NCBI RefSeq assembly: GCF_020524905.1
Contig: NZ_JAIVKI010000016.1
Location: forward strand, 1-64,000
Direction: 5' to 3'
From: Microbulbifer variabilis
Lineage (GTDB): Bacteria; Pseudomonadota; Gammaproteobacteria; Pseudomonadales; Cellvibrionaceae
Length of the DNA: 64,000 nucleotides
The position numbers and the translations under genes were made by a program. Position 1 is the first letter of the stretch. Each line of letters starts with the position of its first letter. The notes beneath the pieces were generated by a model. It made no database searches and was not told where the DNA came from. It saw nothing but the letters and a program-made list of their open reading frames with translations. Positions 11,199-20,895 of the stretch are shown here, in pieces.

Positions 11199-11398
11199 TG
11201 CAGGTATTAATCAATGGGGAAACTCACAGCCTCGAGTTTTCCATAAAACTCGCCGCACTTTTACTGGAGCTTGGTTATTGCGGGGAAACATTTGCCGTTG
11301 CGGTTAACGGTAGTTTTGTCGCCCGTTCGGAATATGGTAACACCCAGATTAATAACGGCGATAGCCTCGATATTGTTGCGCCAGTAGTAGGGGGTTAG
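11198..11398 (+). CDS. thiS: Sulfur carrier protein ThiS
   Basis: A small ubiquitin-fold protein of 66 residues ending in VVGG. The C-terminal Gly-Gly is adenylated by ThiF and becomes the thiocarboxylate that gives sulfur to the thiazole ring. The ATG at 11198 shares its A with the thiO stop codon, so translation is probably coupled. Confidence 0.95.
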   Translation: MQVLINGETHSLEFSIKLAALLLELGYCGETFAVAVNGSFVARSEYGNTQINNGDSLDIVAPVVGG

Positions 11399-11403
11399 AA
11401 AAG

Positions 11404-12210
11404 ATGAGTGATCTATTAACGCTCTATGGAAAAACATTTAGTAGCCGGCTTCTGGTAGGAACGGCTCTATATCCATCCCCTGCAATTATGCGTCAATCGG
11501 TGCAGGCCTCAGCATCAGAAATTATTACCCTGTCTCTGCGTCGACAGAATCCAGCGCAGCAGCGGGATAATAGTTTTTGGAATTATATTCGCGAATTTGG
11601 TTGTCAGTTATTACCGAATACTGCCGGCTGTAAATCTTCCCGTGAAGCGATAGAGCTGGCAAAAATGTCCCAGGAGATTTTCCAGACAGATTGGATCAAG
11701 CTGGAAGTCATTGGCGATGATTACAACTTGCAACCTGACCCCTTTGGTTTGGTAGAGGCGGCGAGAGAGTTAGTTCAACTCGGCTTTAAAGTCTTGCCTT
11801 ACTGCACTGATGATTTGGTCTTATGCCGCAAGCTTTTGGATGTGGGCTGTGAGGTATTGATGCCCTGGGGTGCGCCGATTGGCACCGGGCAGGGGCTTCT
11901 CAATAAGTATAATCTGCAAACACTGCGTGATCGCTTGAGCGATGTTCCGCTAATTATTGATGCTGGCATCGGTGCGCCATCACAGGCTACTGAAGCTCTG
12001 GAGATGGGGTTTGATGCGGTATTACTAAATACTGCTATTGCCAAAGCACAAGATCCTGTACGGATGGCACAGGCTTTTAAGTTGGCCGTAGAATCTGGGC
12101 GCATCGCCTTTAATTCGGGCCTGATGCTCAGGCGACAAACTGCCAGCCCCAGTACCCCCACCCTGGATATGCCATTCTGGCAGCAGGCAGAGAGTATGCT
12201 GCAAGAATAG
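11404..12210 (+). CDS. thiG: Thiazole synthase ThiG
   Basis: ThiG joins deoxyxylulose 5-phosphate, dehydroglycine and ThiS-borne sulfur into the thiazole phosphate. The 268-residue TIM-barrel protein shows [12 protein letters not shown] at the N-terminus, [12 protein letters not shown], the Schiff-base lysine region [24 protein letters not shown] and the phosphate loop [10 protein letters not shown]. It begins 5 bases after thiS. It is somewhat divergent from textbook ThiG (SLRRQNP in place of the usual VRRVN block), but all active-site blocks are there. Confidence 0.95.
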   Translation: MSDLLTLYGKTFSSRLLVGTALYPSPAIMRQSVQASASEIITLSLRRQNPAQQRDNSFWNYIREFGCQLLPNTAGCKSSREAIELAKMSQEIFQTDWIKLEVIGDDYNLQPDPFGLVEAARELVQLGFKVLPYCTDDLVLCRKLLDVGCEVLMPWGAPIGTGQGLLNKYNLQTLRDRLSDVPLIIDAGIGAPSQATEALEMGFDAVLLNTAIAKAQDPVRMAQAFKLAVESGRIAFNSGLMLRRQTASPSTPTLDMPFWQQAESMLQE

Positions 12211-12211
12211 G

Positions 12212-13771
12212 ATGTTTATGCGAGATCAATTTCTAACGGAAAAACCCATCGCCTGGACTATTGCTGGCAGTGATTCTGGGGGCGGCGCCGGTATACAGGC
12301 GGACTTGCTGACTTTTGCCGACCTTGGCTGCCACGGTTGCAGTGCTATCACTGCCAATACCGCACAAAATACCGTGGAAGTCACTGCGATTAATGCAGTT
12401 TCTATAGGGGTGCTGGATTCCCAGCTGCAGACTTTACAGCGGGACTTATTCCCCGCAGTGATTAAAATTGGTCTACTGGCCAATGCCGATCAAGTCTTAG
12501 TGGTAGCCAATTTCTTACGCAAACTAAAAACGATACAACCGGTTACCATCATTTACGATCCGGTTGCCGTTGCCACCAGTGGAGCAGGACTCACTGAGGG
12601 TGATATTACCGCGCAAGTATTGGCTCAGTTATTGCCACAGTGTGATCTGGTGACCCCCAACTTACATGAATTGGAGTGGCTTACCCGGACGAGTACCACG
12701 GATGCGAAATCTATTTTGGAGGCTGCGCGACAGCTGTATTCTTTGGCAGGTACTGCGGTTTTGGTGACCGGTGGCCACACACTATTGCGGCCGGGTGAGG
12801 TTTCTGACTTGTTTTGGGATGGCGATAAGGCCGACTGGTTTATTGGAAGGCAAGTACCGGGTAATAATACCCACGGAACCGGCTGCACTTTATCCTCTGC
12901 TATTGCCGCTTGCTGTGCCCTCGGTTATCCCTTGAGAGATGCCTGCGTCGTTGGTAAGGCCTATGTACAGCGTGGTTTACGCCTTGGGGAGAATTCCCAT
13001 ATCGGCACTGGTGCCAGCCCCGTAGGGCACTGTGGCTGGCCGCTAGAGTTGGCGGATTTCCCTGAGATACTGGTAGCAGGTGAAGAGCGGGCGCAAGATT
13101 ATGGCCTTAACTCTACCCAGCCATTCGTTCAAGGATTTGCTACCACCGATTCCCAGGCTTTGGGTTTATATCCGGTAGTGGATACTGTGGAGTGGTTGCA
13201 ATGCCTCGCTGAACAGGGTGTGCGTACCTTACAGCTGCGAATAAAAACGCCCTGTGAGGATCTACGTGAGCAAATTAAGTGCGCCGTCGCTATCGGTAGG
13301 GCTTATAATTTGCGCCTGTTTATTAATGATTACTGGCAAGTGGCGATTGAATGCGGTGCTTATGGTGTTCATTTAGGGCAAGAGGATTTACAAGAGGCGG
13401 ATCTTGCTGCGATCCAATCTGCGGGTCTAAAACTGGGTATCAGTACCCACGGTTTCTTCGAATTATTGTTGGCTTATCGATATCGCCCCAGTTATCTGGC
13501 GATCGGCGCTATTTACCCCACCAATACCAAGGATATGTCTGATCAGTTACAAGGGGTAGAGAAGCTTGCGCGAATGGTTGCACTTCTACCTAATTACCCG
13601 CTGGTTGCGATTGGCGGTATTAATCTACAGCGCGCACCAGAGGTTATTGCTACTGGTGTGGGCAGTGTCGCTGTGGCCAGTGCTATTACCAAGGCGGAAA
13701 ATTATAAGTGGGCGGTTGCCGAATTGAATACCTTACTGGAAAGCAAGTGTACGGAGGCCGAGCCATGCTAA
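12212..13771 (+). CDS. thiDE: Fused HMP/HMP-P kinase and thiamine phosphate synthase (ThiD-ThiE)
   Basis: This 519-residue bifunctional enzyme phosphorylates HMP(-P) and couples HMP-PP to thiazole phosphate. Residues about 12-265 are ThiD: TIAGSDSGGGAGIQADLLTF, then DPVAVATSG and the anion-hole NNTHGTGCTLSSA. After a linker of about 45 residues, residues about 310-510 are ThiE: LYPVVDTVEWL, LQLRIK, LFINDYW, GVHLGQEDL, IGAIYPTNTKD and VAIGGI. The ATG at 12218 has better ribosome-site spacing (AGGA, 5 bases) than the one at 12212, so two residues may be extra. The fusion puts both joining steps on one chain. It overlaps thiF by 7 bases. Confidence 0.95.
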   Translation: MFMRDQFLTEKPIAWTIAGSDSGGGAGIQADLLTFADLGCHGCSAITANTAQNTVEVTAINAVSIGVLDSQLQTLQRDLFPAVIKIGLLANADQVLVVANFLRKLKTIQPVTIIYDPVAVATSGAGLTEGDITAQVLAQLLPQCDLVTPNLHELEWLTRTSTTDAKSILEAARQLYSLAGTAVLVTGGHTLLRPGEVSDLFWDGDKADWFIGRQVPGNNTHGTGCTLSSAIAACCALGYPLRDACVVGKAYVQRGLRLGENSHIGTGASPVGHCGWPLELADFPEILVAGEERAQDYGLNSTQPFVQGFATTDSQALGLYPVVDTVEWLQCLAEQGVRTLQLRIKTPCEDLREQIKCAVAIGRAYNLRLFINDYWQVAIECGAYGVHLGQEDLQEADLAAIQSAGLKLGISTHGFFELLLAYRYRPSYLAIGAIYPTNTKDMSDQLQGVEKLARMVALLPNYPLVAIGGINLQRAPEVIATGVGSVAVASAITKAENYKWAVAELNTLLESKCTEAEPC

Positions 13772-14514
13772 CCAGCAAGGAGCTACAGCGCTACAGTCGC
13801 CAGGTGATGCTGTCTCAGGTGGGGGAAGAAGGACAGGAAAAATTGGCGGCGGCACGGGTACTGATCATTGGTCTCGGAGGCTTGGGTAGTCCGGCAGCAC
13901 TTTACCTTGCCGCAGCAGGTGTCGGTGAGTTGCACCTAGTAGATGGCGATCATATTGATCTTTCCAATTTGCAGAGACAGGTATTGTACAAAACCAATCA
14001 CCAAGGTAAATCCAAGGCACAGGTGGCGGCACAGCAGTTAACCGCAGCAAATCCCAATATTCGAATTTATGCGCATCCTCAAATGGCTGATGAAACCTGG
14101 CTTAGAGATCATGTTGCACAAGTGGATCTGGTACTGGATTGCACGGATAACCTGAAGATACGCTACCTGATAAATCAAGCCTGTCACGAAATCGGACGGC
14201 CAGTAGTGATGGCTTCGGCTCAGGGCTTTTCCGGACAGCTGATTAGTTTTGATTTTTCTAAGAATAAAAATCCCTGTTACGCCTGTCTGTTCCCACCCCA
14301 ACAACAGGAAGATATTCCTAATTGCTCAACGATGGGGGTGGTTGGTCCGGTTTTGGGTATTGTTGGTAGTATTCAAGCTTTGGAAGCATTGAAAATTTTA
14401 CTCAGTTTGCCGGCATCCAGCCTCGGTCAATTGTATTTAATCGAGGGTGAGACCCTGGCTATGCGGACACTAAAGCTAAATAAGTCTGAGAATTGTCCGG
14501 TTTGTTCTGTTTAG
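13765..14514 (+). CDS. thiF: ThiS adenylyltransferase ThiF (MoeB/HesA family)
   Basis: Read from the ATG at 13765, which has ACGGAGG 7 bases upstream, the protein has 249 residues like E. coli ThiF. Motifs: RYSRQVMLSQVG, the nucleotide-binding loop IIGLGGLGSPAALYLA, DGDHIDLSNLQRQ, DCTDN, and two zinc CxxC pairs (CYAC and CPVC). It activates the ThiS C-terminus. MoeB is the close alternative, but the position as last gene of a complete thi set favours ThiF. The frame is open to 13708, but that would mean a long overlap with thiDE. The following 268 bp up to dps are AT-rich, with no clear terminator. Confidence 0.92.
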   Translation: MLTSKELQRYSRQVMLSQVGEEGQEKLAAARVLIIGLGGLGSPAALYLAAAGVGELHLVDGDHIDLSNLQRQVLYKTNHQGKSKAQVAAQQLTAANPNIRIYAHPQMADETWLRDHVAQVDLVLDCTDNLKIRYLINQACHEIGRPVVMASAQGFSGQLISFDFSKNKNPCYACLFPPQQQEDIPNCSTMGVVGPVLGIVGSIQALEALKILLSLPASSLGQLYLIEGETLAMRTLKLNKSENCPVCSV

Positions 14515-14733
14515 AAGTTGGCGCAACTCTGCAATAAATAATAATTTTTTAAATTTATCAGAGTGTCGGATATTTTTTTTGTGGTTTTTTTGAGAAATAG
14601 TTTCTAATTCCGAAGAGGGGCGTGACACATCTTTCTGATATTGTTAATGTGTAATTGAAAGCTGTGTATTTATAGATGTTGAATTTTGTGTCTTGGCTTT
14701 CATAGGCTCAATATTTGTATCTTTTTCAATACA

Positions 14734-14763
14734 TTGACTTTTTTACAAAAACCCAACTCTTAT
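14734..14763 (+). promoter_or_regulatory. Weak candidate promoter of dps
   Basis: TTGACT (14734-14739) and TCTTAT (14758-14763) with 18-bp spacing lie just before the dps ribosome site. The -10 is only a 4 of 6 match, so control by a stationary-phase sigma factor or activator is equally possible. Confidence 0.3.
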
Positions 14764-14782
14764 ACACGAGGGGCGCGTTGTT

Positions 14783-15253
14783 ATGAAGAAAATTGACATT
14801 GGTATTAGTGAAAGTGACCGGGAAAAAATAGCTGGTGGCCTCAAGCACTTATTGGCAGACAGCTATACCCTATACCTGCAAACGCACAATTTTCACTGGA
14901 ATGTCACAGGCCCGCTGTTTCGTGAATTACATCTGATGTTTGAGGAACAGTATACGGAGCTTGCAGCAGCGGTTGATGATATCGCCGAGCGTATCAGAAC
15001 CTTGGGAGTTCCCGCCCCAGGCACTTACCAGGCATTTGCTCAATTGAGCTCAATTGAGGAAGTGGTAGAAATTCCTGCAGCCGAGGATATGGTTAAAATA
15101 TTAACCGAAGGCCACGAGAGGGTCATTAAGACTTGCCGGGAAGTATTAAAGTCTGCGCAAAAAGGGGAGGATGAATCCACCCTTGCACTGGTGTCTGATC
15201 GCATGCAGGTGCATGAAAAAACTGCCTGGATGTTGCGGGCTACTAGTCAATAA
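14783..15253 (+). CDS. dps: Dps-family DNA-binding ferritin-like protein
   Basis: Dps stores iron, using peroxide to oxidise it, and can coat DNA under stress. The 156-residue product has the inter-subunit ferroxidase ligands: His in [13 protein letters not shown], and the acidic set in [21 protein letters not shown]. The helical pattern and length are normal. ACGAGGGG lies about 9 bases before the ATG. A single gene, convergent with the LysR regulator, with an inverted repeat between them. Confidence 0.93.
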   Translation: MKKIDIGISESDREKIAGGLKHLLADSYTLYLQTHNFHWNVTGPLFRELHLMFEEQYTELAAAVDDIAERIRTLGVPAPGTYQAFAQLSSIEEVVEIPAAEDMVKILTEGHERVIKTCREVLKSAQKGEDESTLALVSDRMQVHEKTAWMLRATSQ

Positions 15254-15260
15254 GGCTGTT

Positions 15261-15294
15261 TTCAGTGCGGGCGTTTTGCCCGCACTGAAAAAAT
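15261..15294. repeat. Inverted repeat between convergent dps and LysR genes
   Basis: A long stem (TTTTCAGTGCGGGC with GCCCGCACTGAAAA, loop GTTTT-like) sits in the 52-bp gap between two stop codons. The location suggests a shared terminator, but the A and T runs are inside the stem and no T-run follows it on either strand, so it is not a textbook rho-independent terminator. Confidence 0.6.
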
Positions 15295-15305
15295 TATTTC
15301 GGTAA

Positions 15306-16193
15306 TTATCCAGGATCTTGTTGAATACTTTGCAGAAAAGCGCTGGCCGCAGCCGAAAGCGTGCCGCGGCTTTTCATCAATATACCGACCTCCTGATATA
15401 CAACAGGAGCGGAAAGAGGATGGCAGTGCAATCCGTACTCGAGCATCTGTCCTTCGCACAGGCTCGGTACCGCACTTACGCCCATATTGGCTCGAATCAA
15501 TTGCCCGATAGTACTGAGCTGATTGGCTTCACACAGGTAGCGGGCCACCTTGCCACAGTTTGCAAAGGCCTGCTCTGTCCAACGGCGCACAGCAGATCCC
15601 CTGTTCATAGAAATAAACGGGTATGCCGCCAGGTCGCTCCAGCGCAGCGCCTCTTTGCTGGACAGAGGGTGCTGCGGAGGAGTAACCGCGATAAAGCGAT
15701 CCCGCTCCAGGGGGAAAAAATCCAAGCCGCCGAGATCCTCCGGGCGAAAACTGATGCCCAGTTCTGCGCGTCCCTCTTGCACTGACTGTACGACGCCCTC
15801 CATCACAATATCTTCCAGCACAATGTTGATCTGGGGATTGTCCCGATGAAAGCTGGCCAATAATTCGGGTAGGCGATTTAGGGCGAAGGCCGGGATTACC
15901 GCCAATAACAACTGCCCACGATTGAGGCGAAAGCGCTGCTGAATGGCATCAAGAGATTGGTCCCAGTTGTTAAGCAGTTGCTCTGCGCGGGTTAGGAATT
16001 CACGGCCCTCAGGGGTCAGCACGAGTTGACGGCTATCGCGACTGAACAGCGGCCCCCCGGTGGCGTCTTCCAGATTGCGAATAGCCACCGACAGCGCCGG
16101 CTGGGAGGTATGTAGTTGTGCGCTGGCCTGAGCCAGGCTGTGGCTGCGCGCAACGGCTACGAAGGCACGGAGCTGTTTTATAGTGGCACTCAC
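15306..16193 (-). CDS. LysR-family transcriptional regulator
   Basis: The 295-residue product has an N-terminal winged helix-turn-helix (residues about 3-62: IKQLRAFVAVARSHSLAQASAQLHTSQ and PALSVAIRNLEDATGGPLFSRD, here written as two parts) and a C-terminal effector domain like a periplasmic binding protein. The start is GTG at 16193 with GGAG upstream. It is divergent from the acetoacetyl-CoA synthetase gene, and the LysR habit of controlling a divergent neighbour makes that its likely target. The effector is unknown; acetoacetate or an acyl-CoA is only a guess. Confidence 0.9.
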   Translation of the reverse strand: MSATIKQLRAFVAVARSHSLAQASAQLHTSQPALSVAIRNLEDATGGPLFSRDSRQLVLTPEGREFLTRAEQLLNNWDQSLDAIQQRFRLNRGQLLLAVIPAFALNRLPELLASFHRDNPQINIVLEDIVMEGVVQSVQEGRAELGISFRPEDLGGLDFFPLERDRFIAVTPPQHPLSSKEALRWSDLAAYPFISMNRGSAVRRWTEQAFANCGKVARYLCEANQLSTIGQLIRANMGVSAVPSLCEGQMLEYGLHCHPLSAPVVYQEVGILMKSRGTLSAAASAFLQSIQQDPG

Positions 16194-16211
16194 TGGGGCT
16201 CCAGACTGATA

Positions 16212-16264
16212 ACCGGGTTCCCGGTAAGGTTTCAGGAAAGGTTAAGGTTTATTTAATAAACCTT
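16212..16264. promoter_or_regulatory. Two palindromes in the LysR/acetoacetyl-CoA synthetase intergenic region
   Basis: ACCGGG-TT-CCCGGT (16212-16225) lies 19 bases before the regulator start. A perfect palindrome with 10-bp arms and one central base, AAGGTTTATT-T-AATAAACCTT, lies at 16244-16264 and contains the T-N11-A core typical of LysR operators. Both sit in the 179-bp divergent promoter region, so an operator role is likely; which protein binds is inferred. Confidence 0.55.
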
Positions 16265-16372
16265 CGAAAGATTAAAATAGTTTAAAGTTGTAGGGCAAGG
16301 CATGATTGCCGCTTTCGCCCAGTAAGTGGGTGTAGAAACACCGAGAATAATGAACCCATAAGGCCTGCTGAA

Positions 16373-18352
16373 ATGAAGGACAATACACAACCCCTCTGGC
16401 AACCGAGCCCCGAGGCCATTGCCGCTACCCAGATGGATGAGTTCCGCCGCCTGATCAACGAAAGGCACCAGCTGCAGCTACAAGACTACAGCGCGCTCTA
16501 TCAGTGGTCTGTAAAGGAGAGGGAAACCTTTTGGAGCGACTTATGGGATTTTTCCGAGGTGCAAGCCAGTACGCGTGGTGAAGAGGTATTGGGCCGTGAC
16601 AGTATGCCGGGCGCAGAGTGGTTCCCTGGTGCCCGCCTCAACTTTGCCGAGAATCTTCTGCGTTTCCGCGACGATAAGCCGGCCTTGGTTGAGCGCCTGG
16701 AAAACGGCAGCCGACGCCAGCTCAGTTATGCGCAGCTGCACAGTCGGGTAGAACGCCTTGCCGCAGCCCTGGCGGATCAAGGGATTTGCAAAGGGGATCG
16801 GATCGCTGGCTTTATGCCGAATGTGATCGATACCGTAGTGGCCATGTTAGCAGCCACCAGCCTCGGGGCGATTTGGACTTCCTGTTCACCGGATTTTGGT
16901 ATCAATGGGGTATTTGACCGTTTCGGTCAGGTGGGGCCAAAAGTACTGTTTGCCTGCGAAGGTTATTTCTATAACGGCAAGGTGATCGATTCCCTGCCGC
17001 GCCTGCGTGAAATCATTGCCCGGATCGATTCCATCGAGAAACTGGTAGTAGTACCGGTTGCCCGCTCTCAGGAGGAAACCAGCCAGGTTTTGCTGGCGGA
17101 CCCTCTGGAGAAAGCAGTCATATTGCAGGACTTTGAAGCAGCGGCGCCCGAGCGCGAACTCTCTTTTGTCCAGACCGCTTTCGATCACCCCCTCTACATC
17201 ATGTACTCCTCCGGTACCACCGGGGTGCCCAAGTGTATAGTGCACGGCGTGGGCGGCACTTTGCTGCAACACCTTAAGGAGCATCGCCTGCACTGCGATC
17301 TGCGTCGCGAGGATACGCTATTTTACTTCACCACATGTGGTTGGATGATGTGGAATTGGCTGGTAAGCGGCCTGGCCTGCGGCGCCACCCTGATCTTGTT
17401 TGACGGTTCACCTTTCTACCCACAGGCAGAGAGCCTGTGGGATATGGCAGATGAAGAGGGTATCAGTGTATTCGGTACCAGCGCCAAGTATCTTGCTGCA
17501 TTGGAGAAGAGCGGCTGTAAGCCCCGTGAGAGTCATAAGCTGCAGCGGTTGCGCGCGGTTTTATCGACAGGGTCGCCCCTGGCTCACGAAGGCTTCCGCT
17601 ATGTATATCGGGATATTAAGGAAGACCTGTGTCTATCCTCTATCTCCGGTGGCACCGATATTGTGTCCTGCTTTGCCCTGGGTAATCCAACCCTGCCGGT
17701 CTATGCGGGAGAGTTACAATGTCGCGGTCTGGGTATGGCCGTGGAAGTTTGGGATGATGAAGGGCAGTCGGTAATAGAGGAGAAGGGAGAGCTGGTGTGT
17801 GCCAAGTCTTTCCCCTGTATGCCAATTGGTTTCTGGAATGATCCCGATGGAAAGAAATATAACAGCGCTTACTTTGAAAACTGGCCGGGTGTTTGGGCGC
17901 ATGGGGATTATGCGGAGATCACCGCCCATGATGGCGTGATCATTTACGGTCGCTCCGATGCAGTACTGAATCCCGGTGGTGTGCGTATCGGCACCGCTGA
18001 AATCTATCGCCAGGTAGAGAAAGTAGAAGAGGTGCTCGACAGCATCTGTATCGGCCAGCAGTGGCATGATGATGTGCGAGTAGTGCTGTTTGTGGTGCTG
18101 CGTGAAGGGGTTGAGCTGGATGAGGATCTGGTGCAGAAAATCCGCTCCACCATTCGCGCCAATACTACCCCACGCCATGTGCCGGCTAAAGTGATTCAGG
18201 TGGCCGATATTCCGCGAACTATTAGCGGAAAAATTGTCGAGTTGGCGGTACGCAATGTGGTGCATGGTCAGGCGGTTAAGAACAAGGAAGCTCTCGCTAA
18301 TCCAGAGGCACTGGCACTGTTCGAAAATCTTCCTGAAATGATAGAAGAATAA
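16373..18352 (+). CDS. Acetoacetyl-CoA synthetase (acetoacetate-CoA ligase)
   Basis: It activates acetoacetate with ATP and CoA, feeding ketone bodies or polyhydroxybutyrate breakdown products back to acetyl-CoA. The 659-residue product is a full-length ANL-family adenylating enzyme: an N-terminal acetyl-CoA-synthetase cap (FWSDLWDFSEV), the P-loop-like AMP motif YSSGTTGVPKCIVHG, TTCGWMMWNWLVSGL, SISGGTDIVSCF, YGRSDAVLNPGGVRIGTAEIY, and the C-terminal lysine in RTISGKIVELAV. Presence of WFPGARLNFAENLL and the C-terminal extension points to acetoacetyl- rather than acetyl-CoA synthetase. Likely controlled by the divergent LysR protein. Confidence 0.93.
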   Translation: MKDNTQPLWQPSPEAIAATQMDEFRRLINERHQLQLQDYSALYQWSVKERETFWSDLWDFSEVQASTRGEEVLGRDSMPGAEWFPGARLNFAENLLRFRDDKPALVERLENGSRRQLSYAQLHSRVERLAAALADQGICKGDRIAGFMPNVIDTVVAMLAATSLGAIWTSCSPDFGINGVFDRFGQVGPKVLFACEGYFYNGKVIDSLPRLREIIARIDSIEKLVVVPVARSQEETSQVLLADPLEKAVILQDFEAAAPERELSFVQTAFDHPLYIMYSSGTTGVPKCIVHGVGGTLLQHLKEHRLHCDLRREDTLFYFTTCGWMMWNWLVSGLACGATLILFDGSPFYPQAESLWDMADEEGISVFGTSAKYLAALEKSGCKPRESHKLQRLRAVLSTGSPLAHEGFRYVYRDIKEDLCLSSISGGTDIVSCFALGNPTLPVYAGELQCRGLGMAVEVWDDEGQSVIEEKGELVCAKSFPCMPIGFWNDPDGKKYNSAYFENWPGVWAHGDYAEITAHDGVIIYGRSDAVLNPGGVRIGTAEIYRQVEKVEEVLDSICIGQQWHDDVRVVLFVVLREGVELDEDLVQKIRSTIRANTTPRHVPAKVIQVADIPRTISGKIVELAVRNVVHGQAVKNKEALANPEALALFENLPEMIEE

Positions 18353-18487
18353 GGCTCCTGAGTTTTTGGGGTGCTATGGGTATTGGCACTGGGGAAGGGT
18401 ACGTAGGCGGTCGTCATTTTGTTTGTGTCGGTTCTGCGCTACTCTTGCCCTCTAGTAAAACTAATAAATTCACGGCGAAGAACAAGT

Positions 18488-18868
18488 ATGGTTACATATC
18501 TCTACTGGGCAGCGGTTATTGCCCTGGTTATTCTCTCTCTCTTTATCGGTAGCCGTATGGGAAGCCTTAAAATTGGCGCCATTGCGGCCGCAGTTTTCTT
18601 CCTCGCCGGGTGGCTGGCGTATTACTTCCACTACGAGCAAGTCTTTGTGAAGCGCTTTGGCGGCGTGATGAGTATTTCTGTGCCCGAGGGCTTCCGTCAT
18701 ATTGGCGCCACTTGGAAAGAGGATAATCTATGGGTTGAGAATTACGACCCCAGTACCAACCAGTGTATTTTCACTGAGTATTCAAAGGGTAATATCCTAA
18801 AGGGGCGGGTTATCATCAAGGATTGTAACCCCCTGCTTGGCAGCCCTAGTTCCAGCACCCAGCCATAA
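18488..18868 (+). CDS. Small inner-membrane protein of unknown function
   Basis: From the ATG at 18488 the product has 126 residues; an open frame reaches 18419 but gives a poor N-terminus. Two hydrophobic helices (about residues 4-22 and 28-45) are followed by a soluble part of about 80 residues containing SVPEGFRHIGATWKEDNLWVE and two Cys. I do not recognise the family. It sits alone between the acetoacetyl-CoA synthetase and tamA genes, on the same strand, with gaps of about 135 and 221 bp. Confidence 0.6.
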   Translation: MVTYLYWAAVIALVILSLFIGSRMGSLKIGAIAAAVFFLAGWLAYYFHYEQVFVKRFGGVMSISVPEGFRHIGATWKEDNLWVENYDPSTNQCIFTEYSKGNILKGRVIIKDCNPLLGSPSSSTQP

Positions 18869-19089
18869 ATCATTTATAGATTTTAGGTCCGGCACGAACC
18901 TGAGAAAAAGCCAGCAGGTCCGCATGCTTACGTCGGTATTTTGTGAGCGACCATAAAATACCCCAGGCTATGAATTGTTTGTGTCGACAAATTTTACCTG
19001 GGCATTAGTTGTCCGGGGCAAATTCAGATGTTAAGGGAATGGACTCCCAGTAGTTGGCGGAGTAACCGCTGTGGACAACGGATAAAATT

Positions 19090-20895
19090 TTGCGAATTCT
19101 CTGTGCATCTCTGTTAGTCGCTTTTGTTCTGCTTCCCCCGCCGCAAGCGCAGGCGGTGAACATTCCTTTTTTTTCCAACCTGCCCAATTTTACTCTTTCT
19201 GTACAAGGGGACAAAAAATTACGGGCCACCCTGCGAAAAGAGCTTGAAGAACTGCGCAAAAATAGCAGCGCCCTCGAAAGTTACGAAGCCCCGCGTGATA
19301 TCGCTCACTACGAGCGCGGCAACCTAGAAAAACTCCTTCGCTCCGAGGGTTACTACGATGCTATTGTGCGTGAATCTGTAGGGGGCCGAGAAATAAATTA
19401 CCAGGTGATACCCGGCCCACGCTATTTAATAAAAAGCCTGGATATCAATATGCCCGCCGGCTTAAGGGCGGGATTTCCAGGGTTGCCGATTGGGGTTGGC
19501 GACCCACTGCGTGCAAATGAGGTGCTTGAGGGTGTGCAGACTATTACCCAGTATCTCAATAATAATGCCTGCCTGCTTAATGTGGATGTCACCTACCAGG
19601 CCACAGTGATTCACCAGGAGGCCGCCGCACGACTGGAATATCGAGTGGCGCCGAGCCCGGAGGTGATGGTGGGGGATGTACAGATTCTCGGTGCGACTTC
19701 GGTAGAGGAGGATTACCTACGGGATAAATTGAATATCAATCCCGGAGACTGTTTTAGCCGCAGCAAGCTGGATGCGGCTCAATTGCGTCTGCTGCGTACC
19801 AATCTGGTCACCAATGTTACCAGTCAGGTATCTGAGCCATACGGCGGTCTTGTTGATATAAATTTTATTGTACAGGAACGCAATCATCGCACGGTGACTC
19901 TGGGGGTGGGTTACACCTCTGATGAGGGCGCCGGAGTTTCCGCCAGCTGGGAGCACCGCAACATATTTCACCGTGGTGAGAAGCTGGAGATATCCAGCAA
20001 GGTGAACAAGGTGAAGCAATCCTTGGAGAGCAAACTCAGTATCCCGCGTTTTTTCAATGATAAGCAGCGCTTTACGAGTAGTGTGGGTTTGACTGGTGAA
20101 GATGTGGATTCCTACACTTCCAGGGCCTTGACTCTAAAAGGGTTGGTGTCACGTAAGTTGAGTAAGCACCGCACAATCAGTGCAGGGGCTGAACTGAAGT
20201 TCAGTCGCGTGGATGAGAAAGTGGATGGTGCTGTGGAGGATGGAGACCCGGATGAAAATTACCATTTGTTGGCATTTCCCCTCGGATTTAAATTAAACAC
20301 CACAGATAAGCCTCTGGATGCTCGACGCGGCGCCACCTCAGCACTGGAAGTAAAGCCTTATATTGATCTCAAAAATAACAGTACTTCCTTTGTCAAAAAT
20401 ATCCTGCAGTTAACCGCTTATAAAACTGCGGAATCAGCGCGCTATGAGCCAACTCTGGCGCTGCGTATCAAAGCGGGGGCCATTACCGGCGCACCCAATT
20501 TGGAGTTGCCTGCGGATGAGCGCTTTTATGCCGGCGGCGGTGGTTCGGTGCGCGGTTACGGCTACCAGGAGTTGGGGCCGAGACTCTTGGAAATTAATGA
20601 AGATGGCCAAGAAAGCTTGTCCGATGCGATTGGTGGCCGCGGTCTCAGCGAAGTTTCAATTGAAGGACGCTTCCGCTTTAGTGAAACATGGGGTGGAGTT
20701 TTTTTTCTCGATGGGGGCAACGCTTATGAAAACCCGCGGCCCAACTTTTCCAACCTCTTTTGGGGGGCGGGTTTTGGAGTCCGTTACAACACCTCCTTTG
20801 CGCCCATTCGCTTTGATTTGGCGTTTCCCCTGGACAGGCGTGACGGTGTAGATGATCACTACCAGGTATATGTCAGTTTGGGGCAGGCCTTTTGA
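19090..20895 (+). CDS. tamA: Outer-membrane assembly protein TamA (Omp85 family)
   Basis: TamA pairs with TamB to help assemble some outer-membrane proteins and to move phospholipid across the envelope. The 601-residue product has a signal peptide (residues 1 to about 23), POTRA-type repeats (about 35-265) and a C-terminal 16-strand Omp85 barrel, with the family motif RFYAGGGGSVRGYGYQELGP and a final aromatic residue (LGQAF). The start is a TTG: an in-frame TAA lies at 19063 and no ATG or GTG is available before the signal peptide. tamB follows with a one-base overlap. Confidence 0.93.
   Translation: MRILCASLLVAFVLLPPPQAQAVNIPFFSNLPNFTLSVQGDKKLRATLRKELEELRKNSSALESYEAPRDIAHYERGNLEKLLRSEGYYDAIVRESVGGREINYQVIPGPRYLIKSLDINMPAGLRAGFPGLPIGVGDPLRANEVLEGVQTITQYLNNNACLLNVDVTYQATVIHQEAAARLEYRVAPSPEVMVGDVQILGATSVEEDYLRDKLNINPGDCFSRSKLDAAQLRLLRTNLVTNVTSQVSEPYGGLVDINFIVQERNHRTVTLGVGYTSDEGAGVSASWEHRNIFHRGEKLEISSKVNKVKQSLESKLSIPRFFNDKQRFTSSVGLTGEDVDSYTSRALTLKGLVSRKLSKHRTISAGAELKFSRVDEKVDGAVEDGDPDENYHLLAFPLGFKLNTTDKPLDARRGATSALEVKPYIDLKNNSTSFVKNILQLTAYKTAESARYEPTLALRIKAGAITGAPNLELPADERFYAGGGGSVRGYGYQELGPRLLEINEDGQESLSDAIGGRGLSEVSIEGRFRFSETWGGVFFLDGGNAYENPRPNFSNLFWGAGFGVRYNTSFAPIRFDLAFPLDRRDGVDDHYQVYVSLGQAF

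Noticed and set aside
15261..15294. Treating the dps/LysR inverted repeat as a rho-independent terminator
   Set aside because: The A and T runs lie inside the stem and no T-run follows on either strand, so it is kept as an inverted repeat only.
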